From contig NZ_CP029186.1 of the NCBI RefSeq assembly GCF_003096035.1, forward strand, positions 3,889,001 to 3,953,000: a stretch of 64,000 bases of DNA, given 5' to 3'. This document shows positions 51,812 through 61,371 of this stretch, one piece after another (within the stretch, counting starts at the first letter, position 1; each line of letters begins with the position of its first letter). The translations under genes and the position numbers were made by a program. The notes beneath the pieces were generated by a model that saw only the letters and a program-made list of their open reading frames with translations, had not been told where the DNA came from and made no database searches. This stretch comes from Flavobacterium album (GTDB lineage Bacteria; Bacteroidota; Bacteroidia; Flavobacteriales; Flavobacteriaceae).

Positions 51812-52969
51812 ATGATAAAAAAAATATTTATATTACTGTTTCTTTTCAATTTGCTGCCTGCAACGTTGTCTGCACAAAATTATGAGAGATACAAGAAGCT
51901 GACCGACAGTACAATAGTATCTAAATACCTCGGATACGACAAAAAGATATCGGTGTTAGTACCAATAGAGTGGCAAAAGGATTTAAAAAACAAATTTCCC
52001 CTGATTATTATATTCGATAAGCAGAATAAAAGAAGCCATAATTACATCATTAATACAGTTGATTACCTGACAAGTAATGAGCAGATGCCATCCTCTGTAA
52101 TAATTAGTGTAGCATCCGAACAGCGTTATCGTTACCTGGAAACACAGTATAAAATTTCTGATTCGAGCGGACTTGCTGCAGAGAATGAAAAATTCATATT
52201 TGATGAACTTATCCCGATTGCCGAAAAAAAATATAAAACTAATGCCCTAAGAATATTAATCGGCCATTCGAGATATGGGTACTTTACCACTTCACTATTC
52301 AAATCCAGGATTAACGATTTGACCGGCGTTATTGCTATGAGTCCGTTTTTTGTACAGAAAAATATTAATCTAACGGACTCAATAAGCAAATTAAACAATC
52401 CTTCCCACTCCAGGAAATATTTCCGTTTCGCAATTGGAAATGATTTTCCGGAGGATTTCAGCATGATGGAATCAGGTTTGGGGAAGCGTACTCCCAACGC
52501 CTTGCTGGATATAAAAGGATACCGCTTTAAAGAAGCCGCCCATAATGTTACACCCGGTTTATTGATAAGCACATCGCTCTATGAAATATTCGAGGAATGG
52601 TCCAATATCCAGGCGCAATATTCTTCGGTTAAGCAAAACGATTTAAACTGCAAAGCTACCCTTGAGAAACAAATAACCTCGTGCTATGGAACAGGTGTTA
52701 ACTTTTCAATTGGTGTACTCAATGGGAAGGGATGGCATTTTTTCAATGAAAAACAATATGACAAGGCAGTTCAGGCGTGGCAAATATTGATGGCTGCTTA
52801 TCCAAATTTTTCCGAAGGTTATCTATACATAATTGAGGCCCAAATTCAACTGAAAAAAAATTATGATAAAACAGTTCAAGATTTCAGGGATTCATTGGCT
52901 GCTTCAGGATTTTACACAGAGCAGGAAAAGAAAGACTTACTAATTGAATTACAGGAATTGATAAAATAA
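51812..52969 (+). CDS. Secreted putative esterase (alpha/beta hydrolase, PF00756-like)
   Basis: A 385-residue protein with a signal peptide (residues 1-21, cleavage after LSA). The nucleophile elbow is GHSRYG (about residues 148-153, Ser in GxSxG), and residues 40-265 fit the putative esterase (IroE/Fes-like) fold. The C-terminal 110 residues are helical and TPR-like (GKGWHFFNEKQYDKAVQAWQ). It may hydrolyse an ester of a siderophore or similar; this is an inference from family. It is followed 27 bases later by another alpha/beta hydrolase. Confidence 0.82.
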   Translation: MIKKIFILLFLFNLLPATLSAQNYERYKKLTDSTIVSKYLGYDKKISVLVPIEWQKDLKNKFPLIIIFDKQNKRSHNYIINTVDYLTSNEQMPSSVIISVASEQRYRYLETQYKISDSSGLAAENEKFIFDELIPIAEKKYKTNALRILIGHSRYGYFTTSLFKSRINDLTGVIAMSPFFVQKNINLTDSISKLNNPSHSRKYFRFAIGNDFPEDFSMMESGLGKRTPNALLDIKGYRFKEAAHNVTPGLLISTSLYEIFEEWSNIQAQYSSVKQNDLNCKATLEKQITSCYGTGVNFSIGVLNGKGWHFFNEKQYDKAVQAWQILMAAYPNFSEGYLYIIEAQIQLKKNYDKTVQDFRDSLAASGFYTEQEKKDLLIELQELIK

Positions 52970-52996
52970 TAGGCTGATAACAATCATACATATCAA

Positions 52997-53896
52997 ATGG
53001 ATTTAAACTTATTTTCTAAAGCATTGCTTTGGTTATTACTGGTAACCTTACCGGAAACCGCATTTTCCCAATCAGCCGACTTTACCATTAAGGATGTAAA
53101 ATTTGAAAGCCAGGGCATCACTCTTGCGGGCTCAGTTTTAACGCCTAAAAAACCCGTTGCGGCAGTTGTAATTGTTCACGGCTCTGATCCTGTAAAAAGA
53201 GAACTGGAGTTTGCAAAACGCCTTGCGAAAGAAGGCATTGCTGTATTAACATATGATAAACGCGGCGTTGGAGAATCCGTTGGTGTGTATGTCGGGCCGT
53301 CTGTTGGCACCAATAATATAGATGCTGCCAATCTTGATTTATTAGCTCAGGATGCATCAGCAGCAGTTAGTGTGCTTCGAACTAATTTGAAAGATAAGAA
53401 AATACCAATTGGCCTGGCAGGCTTCAGCCAGGCAGGATGGATCATACCAATTGCTGCGGGTAAAAACCCACTAATAGCATTTATGGTTCTGTTTAGCTGC
53501 CCTACGATTACCACCCTGGAACAACTCAGGTTTCAGTTTTACACTAATGGAAATAATAGTTTTTGGGAAAATCATACAGATGAAGATGCCCGCGAACATA
53601 CTAAAAATGACCCGGACAGGTACCAGTTCGCTGCAACTGACCCAAAAATTTCGCTTAATACCCTGTCAATTCCGGGACTTTGGCTTTATGGTGAAAAAGA
53701 TATACAGATCCCGGTAAAATTATGTATAGAGCAGCTAAATACATTGAAAGCAAAAGGCAAACCTTTCGAATATACTTTGTTCCCGGCATTAGGACACAAT
53801 ACTTCTTCTGAGACTATTATAGAGCCCGTTGCTATTTCAATTCAATGGATAAAACAAAAAGCTTTGGAGATTAAGAAGGTGAAAGTATCCCAATAA
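52997..53896 (+). CDS. Secreted alpha/beta hydrolase (serine aminopeptidase S33-like)
   Basis: A 299-residue protein with a signal peptide (residues 1-25, cleavage after FSQ). The motif IVHGSDPVKR opens the fold, YDKRGVGESVG is the characteristic oxyanion region, GFSQAGW (about residues 143-149) is the Ser nucleophile elbow, GEKDIQIP supplies the acid and LGHNTSS the His. It is similar to S33 aminopeptidases and BAAT-like hydrolases. It is probably in an operon with the preceding esterase. Confidence 0.85.
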   Translation: MDLNLFSKALLWLLLVTLPETAFSQSADFTIKDVKFESQGITLAGSVLTPKKPVAAVVIVHGSDPVKRELEFAKRLAKEGIAVLTYDKRGVGESVGVYVGPSVGTNNIDAANLDLLAQDASAAVSVLRTNLKDKKIPIGLAGFSQAGWIIPIAAGKNPLIAFMVLFSCPTITTLEQLRFQFYTNGNNSFWENHTDEDAREHTKNDPDRYQFAATDPKISLNTLSIPGLWLYGEKDIQIPVKLCIEQLNTLKAKGKPFEYTLFPALGHNTSSETIIEPVAISIQWIKQKALEIKKVKVSQ

Positions 53897-53962
53897 CCAC
53901 CAGTTTCATTTCATCCTGAAAACCTTTCAAAATGGGAGGCGGTTATGTTTAGCCCAGGCTCT

Positions 53963-55333
53963 TTATTCAATCAGTTCGACCAACAAAGAGCATGCCCCGC
54001 CAACATAGGTGGTATTTGTATCTGAAACTGTAGGACGTACGGATATTTTCTGGTAAGCGTTGCAATTCACCATGACCGTTTTTTCTATGGTGGTAAGGCT
54101 ATTGTTTGACAATCTTTCTACCGAATAGCTTCCGGGAACAGAGGTGGAGTAATCCAGATAGAGCATAAAGCCTGCATTTAATGCTGAGCCCCCCGATTTA
54201 GTGAGTCCGAGAGTGTAGGTTATCCTGTAGATACCGGCTTTCGGCAGCGTTATCCCATCTGTTTCAACGGTAACTCCATTGGAAACCGTTGCTGTAGGAA
54301 GGCTCACATTAGTATACTGGTTAAGGGCCTGTCCGCTTCCGGAATAATAAATTTGTCCATATACTTTAGTTGCTTTTTGCCAGGACGCCTTGCCTGCAGC
54401 ATCGCTGGTAAGCACATACCCGTTTGCCTGCGTTCCGTCCGTAAGCTTGAATGTCCCATTCACATGTAGGCGGGTGTCGGGGGTATTGGTACCGATACCC
54501 ACTTTATTATCCGCGTTCGACGAGCTCCCTAAAATGACCGAATTTGCCTGTGTTGCTGTTGCCTGGAAACCAATAGCCGTGGCATTTTGACCGGAAGCCG
54601 AAGCTTCGGTCCCAAAAGCTCCTGCCTGATAGGCCGTTGCAGCCGCACCATATCCTACAGCTGACGTATTATTTTGCGTGGCGGAGGAATTCATTCCAAT
54701 AGCCAGTGACTGATATCCTGTGGCAGAAGCAGAATAACCGCCTGCAAAGGCATTATTGGACGAAGCCGTTGAGCCATATCCTATGGCTGAAGAGCGGTAT
54801 CCCCCCGCATTCGATGAAATGCCCAGTGCCATCGCTTCTGTGTTCACTGCAGAGGTTGCCCCGCTTCCTATAGCGATACCTTTGGTGTCATTGGCTAAAG
54901 CGTTTATCCCTAACGAAATGCCGCCCCCGGGATGGAGTTTGCCCATGAGCAGGTTGTTCACTTTAATGGTGAAGGGGTTATAATTAAGGGTTCCTATAAA
55001 ATTCCCGGATCCGGCGGTATTCCCCGCAACACCCCATGAAGGGCCTGTCACGGCAGATGCAAGGAGTGGTTTCCAGCTGCTGTCCCAGTAATAAAACCCG
55101 GGGAGCACATCGTTTTGGGAAACAGTATTGTACACCAGCAGGCCGGCAGCAGGCGAAGGCACCGTAACTGCGTCTGTGGTAGACACCAGGGAAACACGCG
55201 GGATAAGCAGCCCTTTGGAAGAGCTTTTTAGTTCCAGCACCGCAGAAGCGTTCGGCGTGATTGTACCAATACCTACCTGTGCATAAAGGCCTGAGAACAA
55301 TAAGCAAAAAACGAACGTTATAACAGATTTCAT
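53963..55333 (-). CDS. Secreted surface protein with YadA-head repeats and C1q-like end
   Basis: A 456-residue protein with a signal peptide (1-18, cleavage after LYA). After the Bacteroidota 'VGIGTITPNASAVLELKS' opening and a short region, residues about 150-280 have 14-residue repeats (AIGxxSxAxxxxxxAxGxxA) of the YadA/Hia left-handed parallel helix type. The C-terminal 130 residues resemble a C1q/TNF-like jelly roll, with GIYRITYTLGL. Such proteins form trimeric surface fibres. It is a single minus-strand gene. Confidence 0.8.
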   Translation of the reverse strand: MKSVITFVFCLLFSGLYAQVGIGTITPNASAVLELKSSSKGLLIPRVSLVSTTDAVTVPSPAAGLLVYNTVSQNDVLPGFYYWDSSWKPLLASAVTGPSWGVAGNTAGSGNFIGTLNYNPFTIKVNNLLMGKLHPGGGISLGINALANDTKGIAIGSGATSAVNTEAMALGISSNAGGYRSSAIGYGSTASSNNAFAGGYSASATGYQSLAIGMNSSATQNNTSAVGYGAAATAYQAGAFGTEASASGQNATAIGFQATATQANSVILGSSSNADNKVGIGTNTPDTRLHVNGTFKLTDGTQANGYVLTSDAAGKASWQKATKVYGQIYYSGSGQALNQYTNVSLPTATVSNGVTVETDGITLPKAGIYRITYTLGLTKSGGSALNAGFMLYLDYSTSVPGSYSVERLSNNSLTTIEKTVMVNCNAYQKISVRPTVSDTNTTYVGGACSLLVELIE

Positions 55334-55660
55334 ATAATATGTTTACATTAATAAATTACCGGAGGGGGCCGGGCATACAGAAGCAGGGGGCAGCCTGCGT
55401 GGCAAAACTATTATATGCGGTAAAACTATCCACACCAGAAGTAACAACAGGCGGGAATGCGGTAACAAATGAATGTATTTGAATATATAGCGGCGGGCTA
55501 ATCCTATACTACTTTTAAAATAGACGCGAATCTAACATTAGCAGAAATTTAATCCCGCATAAATGACGGTGAATATTGCAATAGTATTGGGAGTAATTGT
55601 ATTGGCTGCAATACACTATATAAAGATTGCTGTCAGCCATTCCGGGATGGGCTGCTGCCA
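55334..55660. other. Intergenic stretch, no gene supported
   Basis: About 330 bases with mixed composition. A plus-strand ORF of 73 codons overlaps the terminator to the right and has no family features, so it was not accepted. No promoter pair for the YadA-like gene was clear. Confidence 0.5.
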
Positions 55661-55692
55661 AAGAAAAACGCCATTGACTTGCAATGGCGTTT
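55661..55692 (-). terminator. Terminator of the T9SS nuclease gene
   Basis: AAACGCCATTG and CAATGGCGTTT, perfect 11-bp arms around a 5-base loop, followed on the minus strand by a T-rich run; it lies 22 bases past the stop. Confidence 0.88.
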
Positions 55693-55713
55693 GGTATATT
55701 TTAGCGTATCAGC

Positions 55714-57393
55714 TTATTCTTTCACAAACTTTGCATTCCTGTTGCCGATCTTCAAAATATAGACACCGGAAGGCAGTGCACTAACATTAACAGAGCTGCT
55801 GTTGTTTAATTTTTCATGAACTATCAGCCTGCCGGTAAGGTCATAAATAGCTGTATTGGTATCTTCTAATGTACCCTGAACAGCGATATTCAGTTCGCTT
55901 TTCACAGGGTTGGGGAAAATTGTCCACGAACTTACGGCATAATCACCATGCTCCGGATTAGAAAGTGTTGAGAACTGGAACCTTGCGCTCATAGGCAAAT
56001 GGTCGGATGTAGTACTGTAATAACCGGCAATGGTTTGGGGTACACTTATTTCCTGTGCGGCGCTGTCCGTTACATAATTGCCTATCAGTTCATTGGAGAT
56101 AATAATATTCTCAATAATCGGGTGAATTCCCCAGTCGGTATCGGCATCAACAATATCCTTGCTTATGCCGGTATAATTGGTAGTATCATCCATAAAATTC
56201 TTATATGGTGAAATGCTGCAATTGCAATTGTTGCTCGAAGTCCCGATGAGATAGTCATTAAAATCGCCAATTACTATCAAATTCTTAGTATTGTAAGCGC
56301 TTCCGTCAAGTATTCCTTTTAGCCCTTCAGCGGCTCCTTTCCTGCGGGTGTAGCTCTCGCCATTATCGTTATTATCTTCTGCTTTGGCATGGATGTTTAT
56401 AAGCGAAACCGGAATTAATGTGGTGCCCGCAACAAGCTTTACATTATAAAGCACCGGAAAGCGGCCGTTTGTCCAGTTATACGAATAGGTATTGCCCTGC
56501 GAGCCATTCCCGTTGCTTAACTCCAAAGAATTGACAAGCTGCACTTTTGATTTTTTGTAAATAATACCCTGCCTCTGGTTGCAGTCGCCTGTATTGGAAG
56601 GCACAATGGCTCCACCCCACTCATTTCCTAATAGCGTAAGCAATGTAGCGATAGAAGGCTGCGAAGATGTATTGATAACTTCCTGGATACAGTAAATATC
56701 CGAGTCCATAGTGATCATTGCCGCGGCAACGTTGTTGATCTGCTGGGTTTCGTTAGTTGGGCCAAATTGCGTGCATCCGAGCCATTCGGTATTCCAGTTC
56801 GTTATTTTGAAAACAGCAGTGTTTGGGTCTTCGCCTGTGACTTTCACGTTCTTTATTTCCCATGTGGCGCTTTGGGATGCACTGCTCTTATAGCGGAAAG
56901 CAATACGTGAGTTGGCCGATTTTGCCGCCGCAGGGATAACAAGCCCGCCTGACGATACATAATCCCAGGCGTTTGCTATACTTTGGTTGAGCCCAAGGTC
57001 TACCCATTGCGTGGTGGCAGGGTTGCCGGTATAATTGGCCGTTGCAAATGCTTCATACCATCCCTGGTCGAGGCCGGCATTGACCAGCGCTCCCGGGCCG
57101 CGTGTATGGCTGAAGGAGAGCTGTGCGTTGTTCGCCTGCAAAAGGTTCATAGGTGAGCTGATAAGCCAGTCTTCATTTGCAAAGCTCTGCCCTCCTGAAT
57201 ACCCGCTGCACACCGCGCCATATTGCGCACTGAAATTCCATGTTTGCGTACCCGTTACGCTCACAGCTGTAAACGTATTAAAGCTTTGCTGTGTCAATAA
57301 TGTCTCGTCAAGTATCGTGGTTTGCGCATTCAGCTTGCTAAAGCCAAAGCAAAGGCATGCCAGCACAATAATAAGTCGGTTGAATTTTTGCAT
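55714..57393 (-). CDS. Secreted endonuclease/exonuclease/phosphatase family protein with T9SS type A tail
   Basis: A 559-residue protein. I chose the ATG encoding MQKFNRLIIV because it gives a good signal peptide (cleavage after LNA); the earlier Met adds 29 residues. Residues 25-200 look like a choice-of-anchor J (jelly-roll) domain; residues 215-485 are an EEP domain with NTEWLG, DSDIYCIQEV (catalytic Glu), GDFNDYLIG and SDHLPM. The last 75 residues are a T9SS type A sorting domain (IFPNPVKSELNIAV... ending FVKE). It probably degrades extracellular DNA or phosphate esters. Confidence 0.9.
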   Translation of the reverse strand: MQKFNRLIIVLACLCFGFSKLNAQTTILDETLLTQQSFNTFTAVSVTGTQTWNFSAQYGAVCSGYSGGQSFANEDWLISSPMNLLQANNAQLSFSHTRGPGALVNAGLDQGWYEAFATANYTGNPATTQWVDLGLNQSIANAWDYVSSGGLVIPAAAKSANSRIAFRYKSSASQSATWEIKNVKVTGEDPNTAVFKITNWNTEWLGCTQFGPTNETQQINNVAAAMITMDSDIYCIQEVINTSSQPSIATLLTLLGNEWGGAIVPSNTGDCNQRQGIIYKKSKVQLVNSLELSNGNGSQGNTYSYNWTNGRFPVLYNVKLVAGTTLIPVSLINIHAKAEDNNDNGESYTRRKGAAEGLKGILDGSAYNTKNLIVIGDFNDYLIGTSSNNCNCSISPYKNFMDDTTNYTGISKDIVDADTDWGIHPIIENIIISNELIGNYVTDSAAQEISVPQTIAGYYSTTSDHLPMSARFQFSTLSNPEHGDYAVSSWTIFPNPVKSELNIAVQGTLEDTNTAIYDLTGRLIVHEKLNNSSSVNVSALPSGVYILKIGNRNAKFVKE

Positions 57394-57719
57394 ATGTAAA
57401 TAAGGGTATCGTTCGTTCAAAAATGATTCTGTTAATAATTTCCGGCAAATATATACGAAATTGGGTAAATGCCTCAACAATATTATAGTACACCAGCATC
57501 ACCAGCCGGAAGTTATAGTATTGGCACAAAAAAGCACTTCTTTAAAATCCTTTTCCTTTATATTGAAAACCCTGAAATCCTTAATAATTGCTAGCATTTT
57601 CATTCGTATGAGAATCAAAATGACGGTAGTATCAACGGCTTATAATGTATATTATAAAAAGGTTAATTTATTTTGAAGTCAAAATTTAAGCTGAACCCAT
57701 ATCAAACCAACCAACAACC

Positions 57720-59405
57720 TTAAAACTCCTCACTCACCTCAAACTTCATCATCTCGCCTGTTACCGGATGGATGAATTCAAGATACGCCGCATGCAGGTG
57801 CAGCCTGTCCGCAGCCGTCCCGTAGAGGTTATCGCCAACAATAGGCGCGTTCAGTCCGTCTTCGTGCGCGGCATGCATACGGAGCTGGTGCGTGCGGCCT
57901 GTAAGCGGCCAGAAATGGACTTTGGTAGTCCTTTCTTTCCGTTCGATGACTTTCCATTTTGTTATGGCCTTTTTACCGAATTCGAAGCAAACCAGCTGCC
58001 TTGGCCTGTTATCCAGGTCGCCCCGCAACGGAAGGTTTATCTCCCCTCCCTCTTCTTTTATTACTTTTGAAAGCAATGCAGTGTATCGCTTGGTTACGGT
58101 TCTTTTCAGGAATTGCTTCTGGATATCCTTATGGGCTTCCTTCGTTTTCGCCACCACCAAAAGCCCCGATGTTGCCATATCCAGCCTGTGGATGATAAGC
58201 GGCTCGATAGTAACGAACGCTGCTTTCAATCTTGAATATACCGAATCATAGATGTTGATACCGGGAACAGAAAGCAGCTCGGCAGGCTTGTTTACGATCA
58301 CAAAGCTATCATCTTCATAAATGATATCCAGCTCTTTACCTTCGCCCGGATTGTTCAAAAGCGGGTCTTCGTCTACTTCCATACCTTCCAGCATGTGGGC
58401 CAGGATAGGCTTGCATTTCCCGGTACACGCCGGATAGAACTGCTTGTGCTGCCTGATCTCGGACTTTGGAGGCGCACCCCACCAGAATTCTGCCATGGCA
58501 ATGGGCCTATAACCATTCAGGAAGGCATGCTGCAACAGCTTGGGTGTCGCGCACTCCCCGGCGGCGGCAGGCGGTTTGCCAAAAACGGTATCGCTGAAAA
58601 TCGCCTGCAGGCTTTTCTTTTTGTTGTGTATGTTCAGGAATTCGTATTGCTCAAAAAGCTGTTGTTGCAACGCTGCCGACTTTTCTTTACGTTCCTTTTT
58701 AAGGGCATCGATCTGTCCGTCCAATTCGGCCAGGGCAGACCGCGCTTCGTCCAGGCGTTGCTCCCAATACCTTGCAAGGAGCCGGGACTGGTGCCTGTCG
58801 TTCAGGCTATGGCGTACCAGATAGGCTTCCAGCCGTGCAAAATGCTTTTCGCTGAGTAGTTTCCGCTGCTCTTCCCTAAGTTCTTTACGTTCGGCTTTAC
58901 TGCGCTTTAGTTTGTCTTTAAGGGCAGCGGTTTCCTTTATGGATTCAGAAGATAACTGTTCAAACTCCCGCTTAAGGGCAATATAATGTTCGTCAGTCTC
59001 TATTTCCTTTACCTTATCATTGATGGTGTTGAGGATGTTTTGCTCTTTAAGGAAGAAGCTGTTCTCGATCAGCATATCGAACACCGGCGGCACAAAACGT
59101 GAATGCTCATTAGTCCCGGCCAACTTTCCGGAAAAAGCAGATAAATAGCCGAGTTTTCCTTTCTTATCCTCTATTACCAGCACACCAAACATTTTCCCGA
59201 TAACAAGCCCCTGACCATTTTCTGAAAGCCCGAAATTATGGTCCAGGTCCGCATCGCTTTCCAGATAGTCCTGTAATTCTTTCGCTGCGATATTTGCTAA
59301 CGGATGCGGTTCGTAAAAAAAAGGAAAGGTAAACCGTTCCGGCAGCGCTATCCCTTGTATGGCACTGTCAGAAAAATAGGAAATATAATTTTGGCTGCTA
59401 TCCAA
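57720..59405 (-). CDS. RluA-family pseudouridine synthase with long N-terminal extension
   Basis: A 561-residue protein. The C-terminal 200 residues are an RluA/RluC/RluD catalytic domain: VNKPAELLSVPG, and HRLDMATSGLLVVAKT with catalytic Asp409. The N-terminal 350 residues contain a long coiled coil (about 125-260) and a Cys-rich segment with C285, C327 and C331 (a CxxxC pair), possibly zinc-binding. Such long RluA relatives are known in gammaproteobacteria and Bacteroidota, with unclear targets. It is a single-gene unit. Confidence 0.9.
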   Translation of the reverse strand: MDSSQNYISYFSDSAIQGIALPERFTFPFFYEPHPLANIAAKELQDYLESDADLDHNFGLSENGQGLVIGKMFGVLVIEDKKGKLGYLSAFSGKLAGTNEHSRFVPPVFDMLIENSFFLKEQNILNTINDKVKEIETDEHYIALKREFEQLSSESIKETAALKDKLKRSKAERKELREEQRKLLSEKHFARLEAYLVRHSLNDRHQSRLLARYWEQRLDEARSALAELDGQIDALKKERKEKSAALQQQLFEQYEFLNIHNKKKSLQAIFSDTVFGKPPAAAGECATPKLLQHAFLNGYRPIAMAEFWWGAPPKSEIRQHKQFYPACTGKCKPILAHMLEGMEVDEDPLLNNPGEGKELDIIYEDDSFVIVNKPAELLSVPGINIYDSVYSRLKAAFVTIEPLIIHRLDMATSGLLVVAKTKEAHKDIQKQFLKRTVTKRYTALLSKVIKEEGGEINLPLRGDLDNRPRQLVCFEFGKKAITKWKVIERKERTTKVHFWPLTGRTHQLRMHAAHEDGLNAPIVGDNLYGTAADRLHLHAAYLEFIHPVTGEMMKFEVSEEF

Positions 59406-59476
59406 CTAATTTTTTTTCGCGAAAATAATGCAATATTCGCTTAGTGCAGACGCCAAAGCAATTTTAACGCAATGTT

Positions 59477-59508
59477 TTTGGAAGCCTTGCCATGATAGCT
59501 TATTTTTG
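59477..59508 (+). promoter_or_regulatory. Promoter of the caspase-fold-like gene
   Basis: TTTG (59477-59480), 20 nt, TATTTTTG (59501-59508): full consensus. The ATG lies 11 bases after the -7 box, so the leader is very short. Confidence 0.8.
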
Positions 59509-59519
59509 AGTACTACATT

Positions 59520-60077
59520 ATGGATGATAAATTTATATTCTGCCTCGAAGCAGTCCCCGATACAGAAACAGGTACTATCACAGAAACCGTCAGGAATTTA
59601 GAACAACTGGCTTTCGAACAGGGCATTGACAGCATTTACAAAACATGCGATACCATCGAGGGGCTGGAGGAAAGCCTGAACGCATTGCTGTATAATGACC
59701 ATAACTTCAGGAATTATGAGATCATTTACCTGGTGATGCAGGGCGAAGGCAATACCATCTGCCTCAACGATTATTACTACAGCCTCGAGGAAATTGCCGA
59801 AATTTTTGAAGGAAGGATGAGAGGGAAGATCGTGCATTTCGCCAACGCCAAGGTTTTGGACCTGACAAGTGAGGAAGCCCAATATTTTTTAGACATTACC
59901 GGGGCAAAAGCTGTATCGGGATACGGTACGATATTCGACACGATTACCAGCAGTAACCTCGACAAGGCTTTCTTCAGCCTGTTTGAAGATGAGGACAATG
60001 TGGTGGAGATCGTAAAAGAGCTTCATGAAAAGCATTATGCGCTCTGCAGGCTGCTCGATTTCCGGTTGTACTATTAA
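59520..60077 (+). CDS. Conserved hypothetical protein, DUF6642-like (possible caspase-like fold)
   Basis: A 185-residue soluble acidic protein. The pattern YEIIYLVMQGEGNTICL (67-82), YSLEEIAEIFEGRMRGKIVHFANAK and TGAKAVSGY matches, from memory, the DUF6642 layout that resembles CHAT/caspase folds. In that layout the His-Gly and Cys sites would be Q74-G75 and the ANAK part (108-111), so both catalytic residues appear to be absent. This makes it a likely pseudo-enzyme or a different family; low certainty. It has its own full promoter. Confidence 0.6.
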   Translation: MDDKFIFCLEAVPDTETGTITETVRNLEQLAFEQGIDSIYKTCDTIEGLEESLNALLYNDHNFRNYEIIYLVMQGEGNTICLNDYYYSLEEIAEIFEGRMRGKIVHFANAKVLDLTSEEAQYFLDITGAKAVSGYGTIFDTITSSNLDKAFFSLFEDEDNVVEIVKELHEKHYALCRLLDFRLYY

Positions 60078-60138
60078 ATTCATACGGTTTTTCTCATCTT
60101 TTAAGATGCTTTTGGTAATTCTTTCTTTTTATTTAAAT

Positions 60139-60146
60139 TATATTTG
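60139..60146 (+). promoter_or_regulatory. Candidate -7 box of the AI-2E family gene
   Basis: TATATTTG matches TAnnTTTG, with TTG 24 nt upstream (60112-60114). It lies 25 bases before the ATG and supports this start over a TTG-initiated upstream one. Confidence 0.5.
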
Positions 60147-60171
60147 ATTGAACCCACCAAGGATCCTTACT

Positions 60172-61287
60172 ATGAGACAAACTGTACAATTCCCTTTTTA
60201 CGCAAAATTAGCCCTATCGCTATTTATAGTCATTGCTATTACCGCTATTCTTTATATTGGGCAGTCGGTTATCATACCGCTGCTGATGGCTTTGCTGTTT
60301 GCGATCCTGCTCCGCCCGGTTGCTAACTTTATGCAGACAAAAATGCGGCTGCCCCACGTGATCGCCTGCCTGCTAACGGTCATATTGTTCGTTTTCTTCT
60401 TTGCCGTGATCTTTTACTTTATATCCGTCCAGATCATTGATATGGCCAACGACTGGAATACCATGAAGGCCAATCTGATGCATCATTACCATAACCTGCA
60501 GGAATATGTAAGGGACAATTTTAACCTCAACAAGACCGATCAGGAAAAGCTAATTGAAAAAGCCGCCGATGGCTCGCTTGATTCAGGCAAACAGATCGTG
60601 GGAACTACGCTGCTATCTTTTTCCGACACCATGATGAACATGGTACTCGTGCAGGTATACATATTCCTTATACTGCTCTACAGGACACACTTTATTAAAT
60701 TCCTCTGCAAATTATTTGACCAAAAACACCACCAGACGCTGCAGGAAATTCTCGGCACCATAAAGGTTTCGGTGCAAAGCTATATTGTTGGGCTGCTCAT
60801 TGAGTTTGTCATCGTGTCTGTGCTTACCGCCATCGGGCTAATGATCATCGGGGTAAAATACGCCATCCTTCTTGGGGTCATAACAGGGCTGCTCAACCTC
60901 ATACCTTATATTGGCATCCTAATCGCCGGAGTGCTCACAATAATAGCCTCTCTCACAGGAACTGCCGATACTTCTATCATCATTGGCATCATTGTGGTAA
61001 ACGTTGTGGTACAGCTGATCGACAATAACCTGCTTGTACCGATGATCGTAAGCTCGAAAGTAGAGATCAATGCGATAGCCTCCATTGTGGGGATCATCAT
61101 TGGGGGAATGCTGGGCGGCATTTCGGGCATGTTCCTGGCCATACCGCTGATGGCCATCATGAAAGTTATTTTCGACAGGATCGATGCCGTTGAGCCGTGG
61201 GGTTATTTATTAGGCGACGACCTGCCCCGTACGTTCAAATGGCGTAAAAAGAGGAAACCGCAACCTACCGATGCCCCGGAGGCGTAA
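60172..61287 (+). CDS. AI-2E family transporter
   Basis: A 371-residue membrane protein. Seven or eight transmembrane helices include the opening LALSLFIVIAITAILYI and the conserved LLNLIPYIGILIAGV (about residues 235-250), and the C-terminal GIIIGGMLGGISGMFLAIPLMA. This is the AI-2E/PerM/YdiK family. Some relatives export autoinducer-2, others Na+/H+ or lipids; the substrate here is unknown. I chose the ATG encoding MRQTVQFPF over an in-frame upstream TTG. Confidence 0.92.
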   Translation: MRQTVQFPFYAKLALSLFIVIAITAILYIGQSVIIPLLMALLFAILLRPVANFMQTKMRLPHVIACLLTVILFVFFFAVIFYFISVQIIDMANDWNTMKANLMHHYHNLQEYVRDNFNLNKTDQEKLIEKAADGSLDSGKQIVGTTLLSFSDTMMNMVLVQVYIFLILLYRTHFIKFLCKLFDQKHHQTLQEILGTIKVSVQSYIVGLLIEFVIVSVLTAIGLMIIGVKYAILLGVITGLLNLIPYIGILIAGVLTIIASLTGTADTSIIIGIIVVNVVVQLIDNNLLVPMIVSSKVEINAIASIVGIIIGGMLGGISGMFLAIPLMAIMKVIFDRIDAVEPWGYLLGDDLPRTFKWRKKRKPQPTDAPEA

Positions 61288-61371
61288 ATGTGAAAATTAC
61301 CCTAATAATTAAGGCTTTAAATATACTGTAACATTTTATCGCCGTAAATTAGTCTCACTAAGTATTTGACC

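Noticed and set aside
55563..55784. 73-codon plus-strand ORF in the gap before the secreted nuclease
   Set aside because: It runs through the terminator hairpin and into the antisense of the nuclease gene. Hydrophobic start residues alone are not enough.
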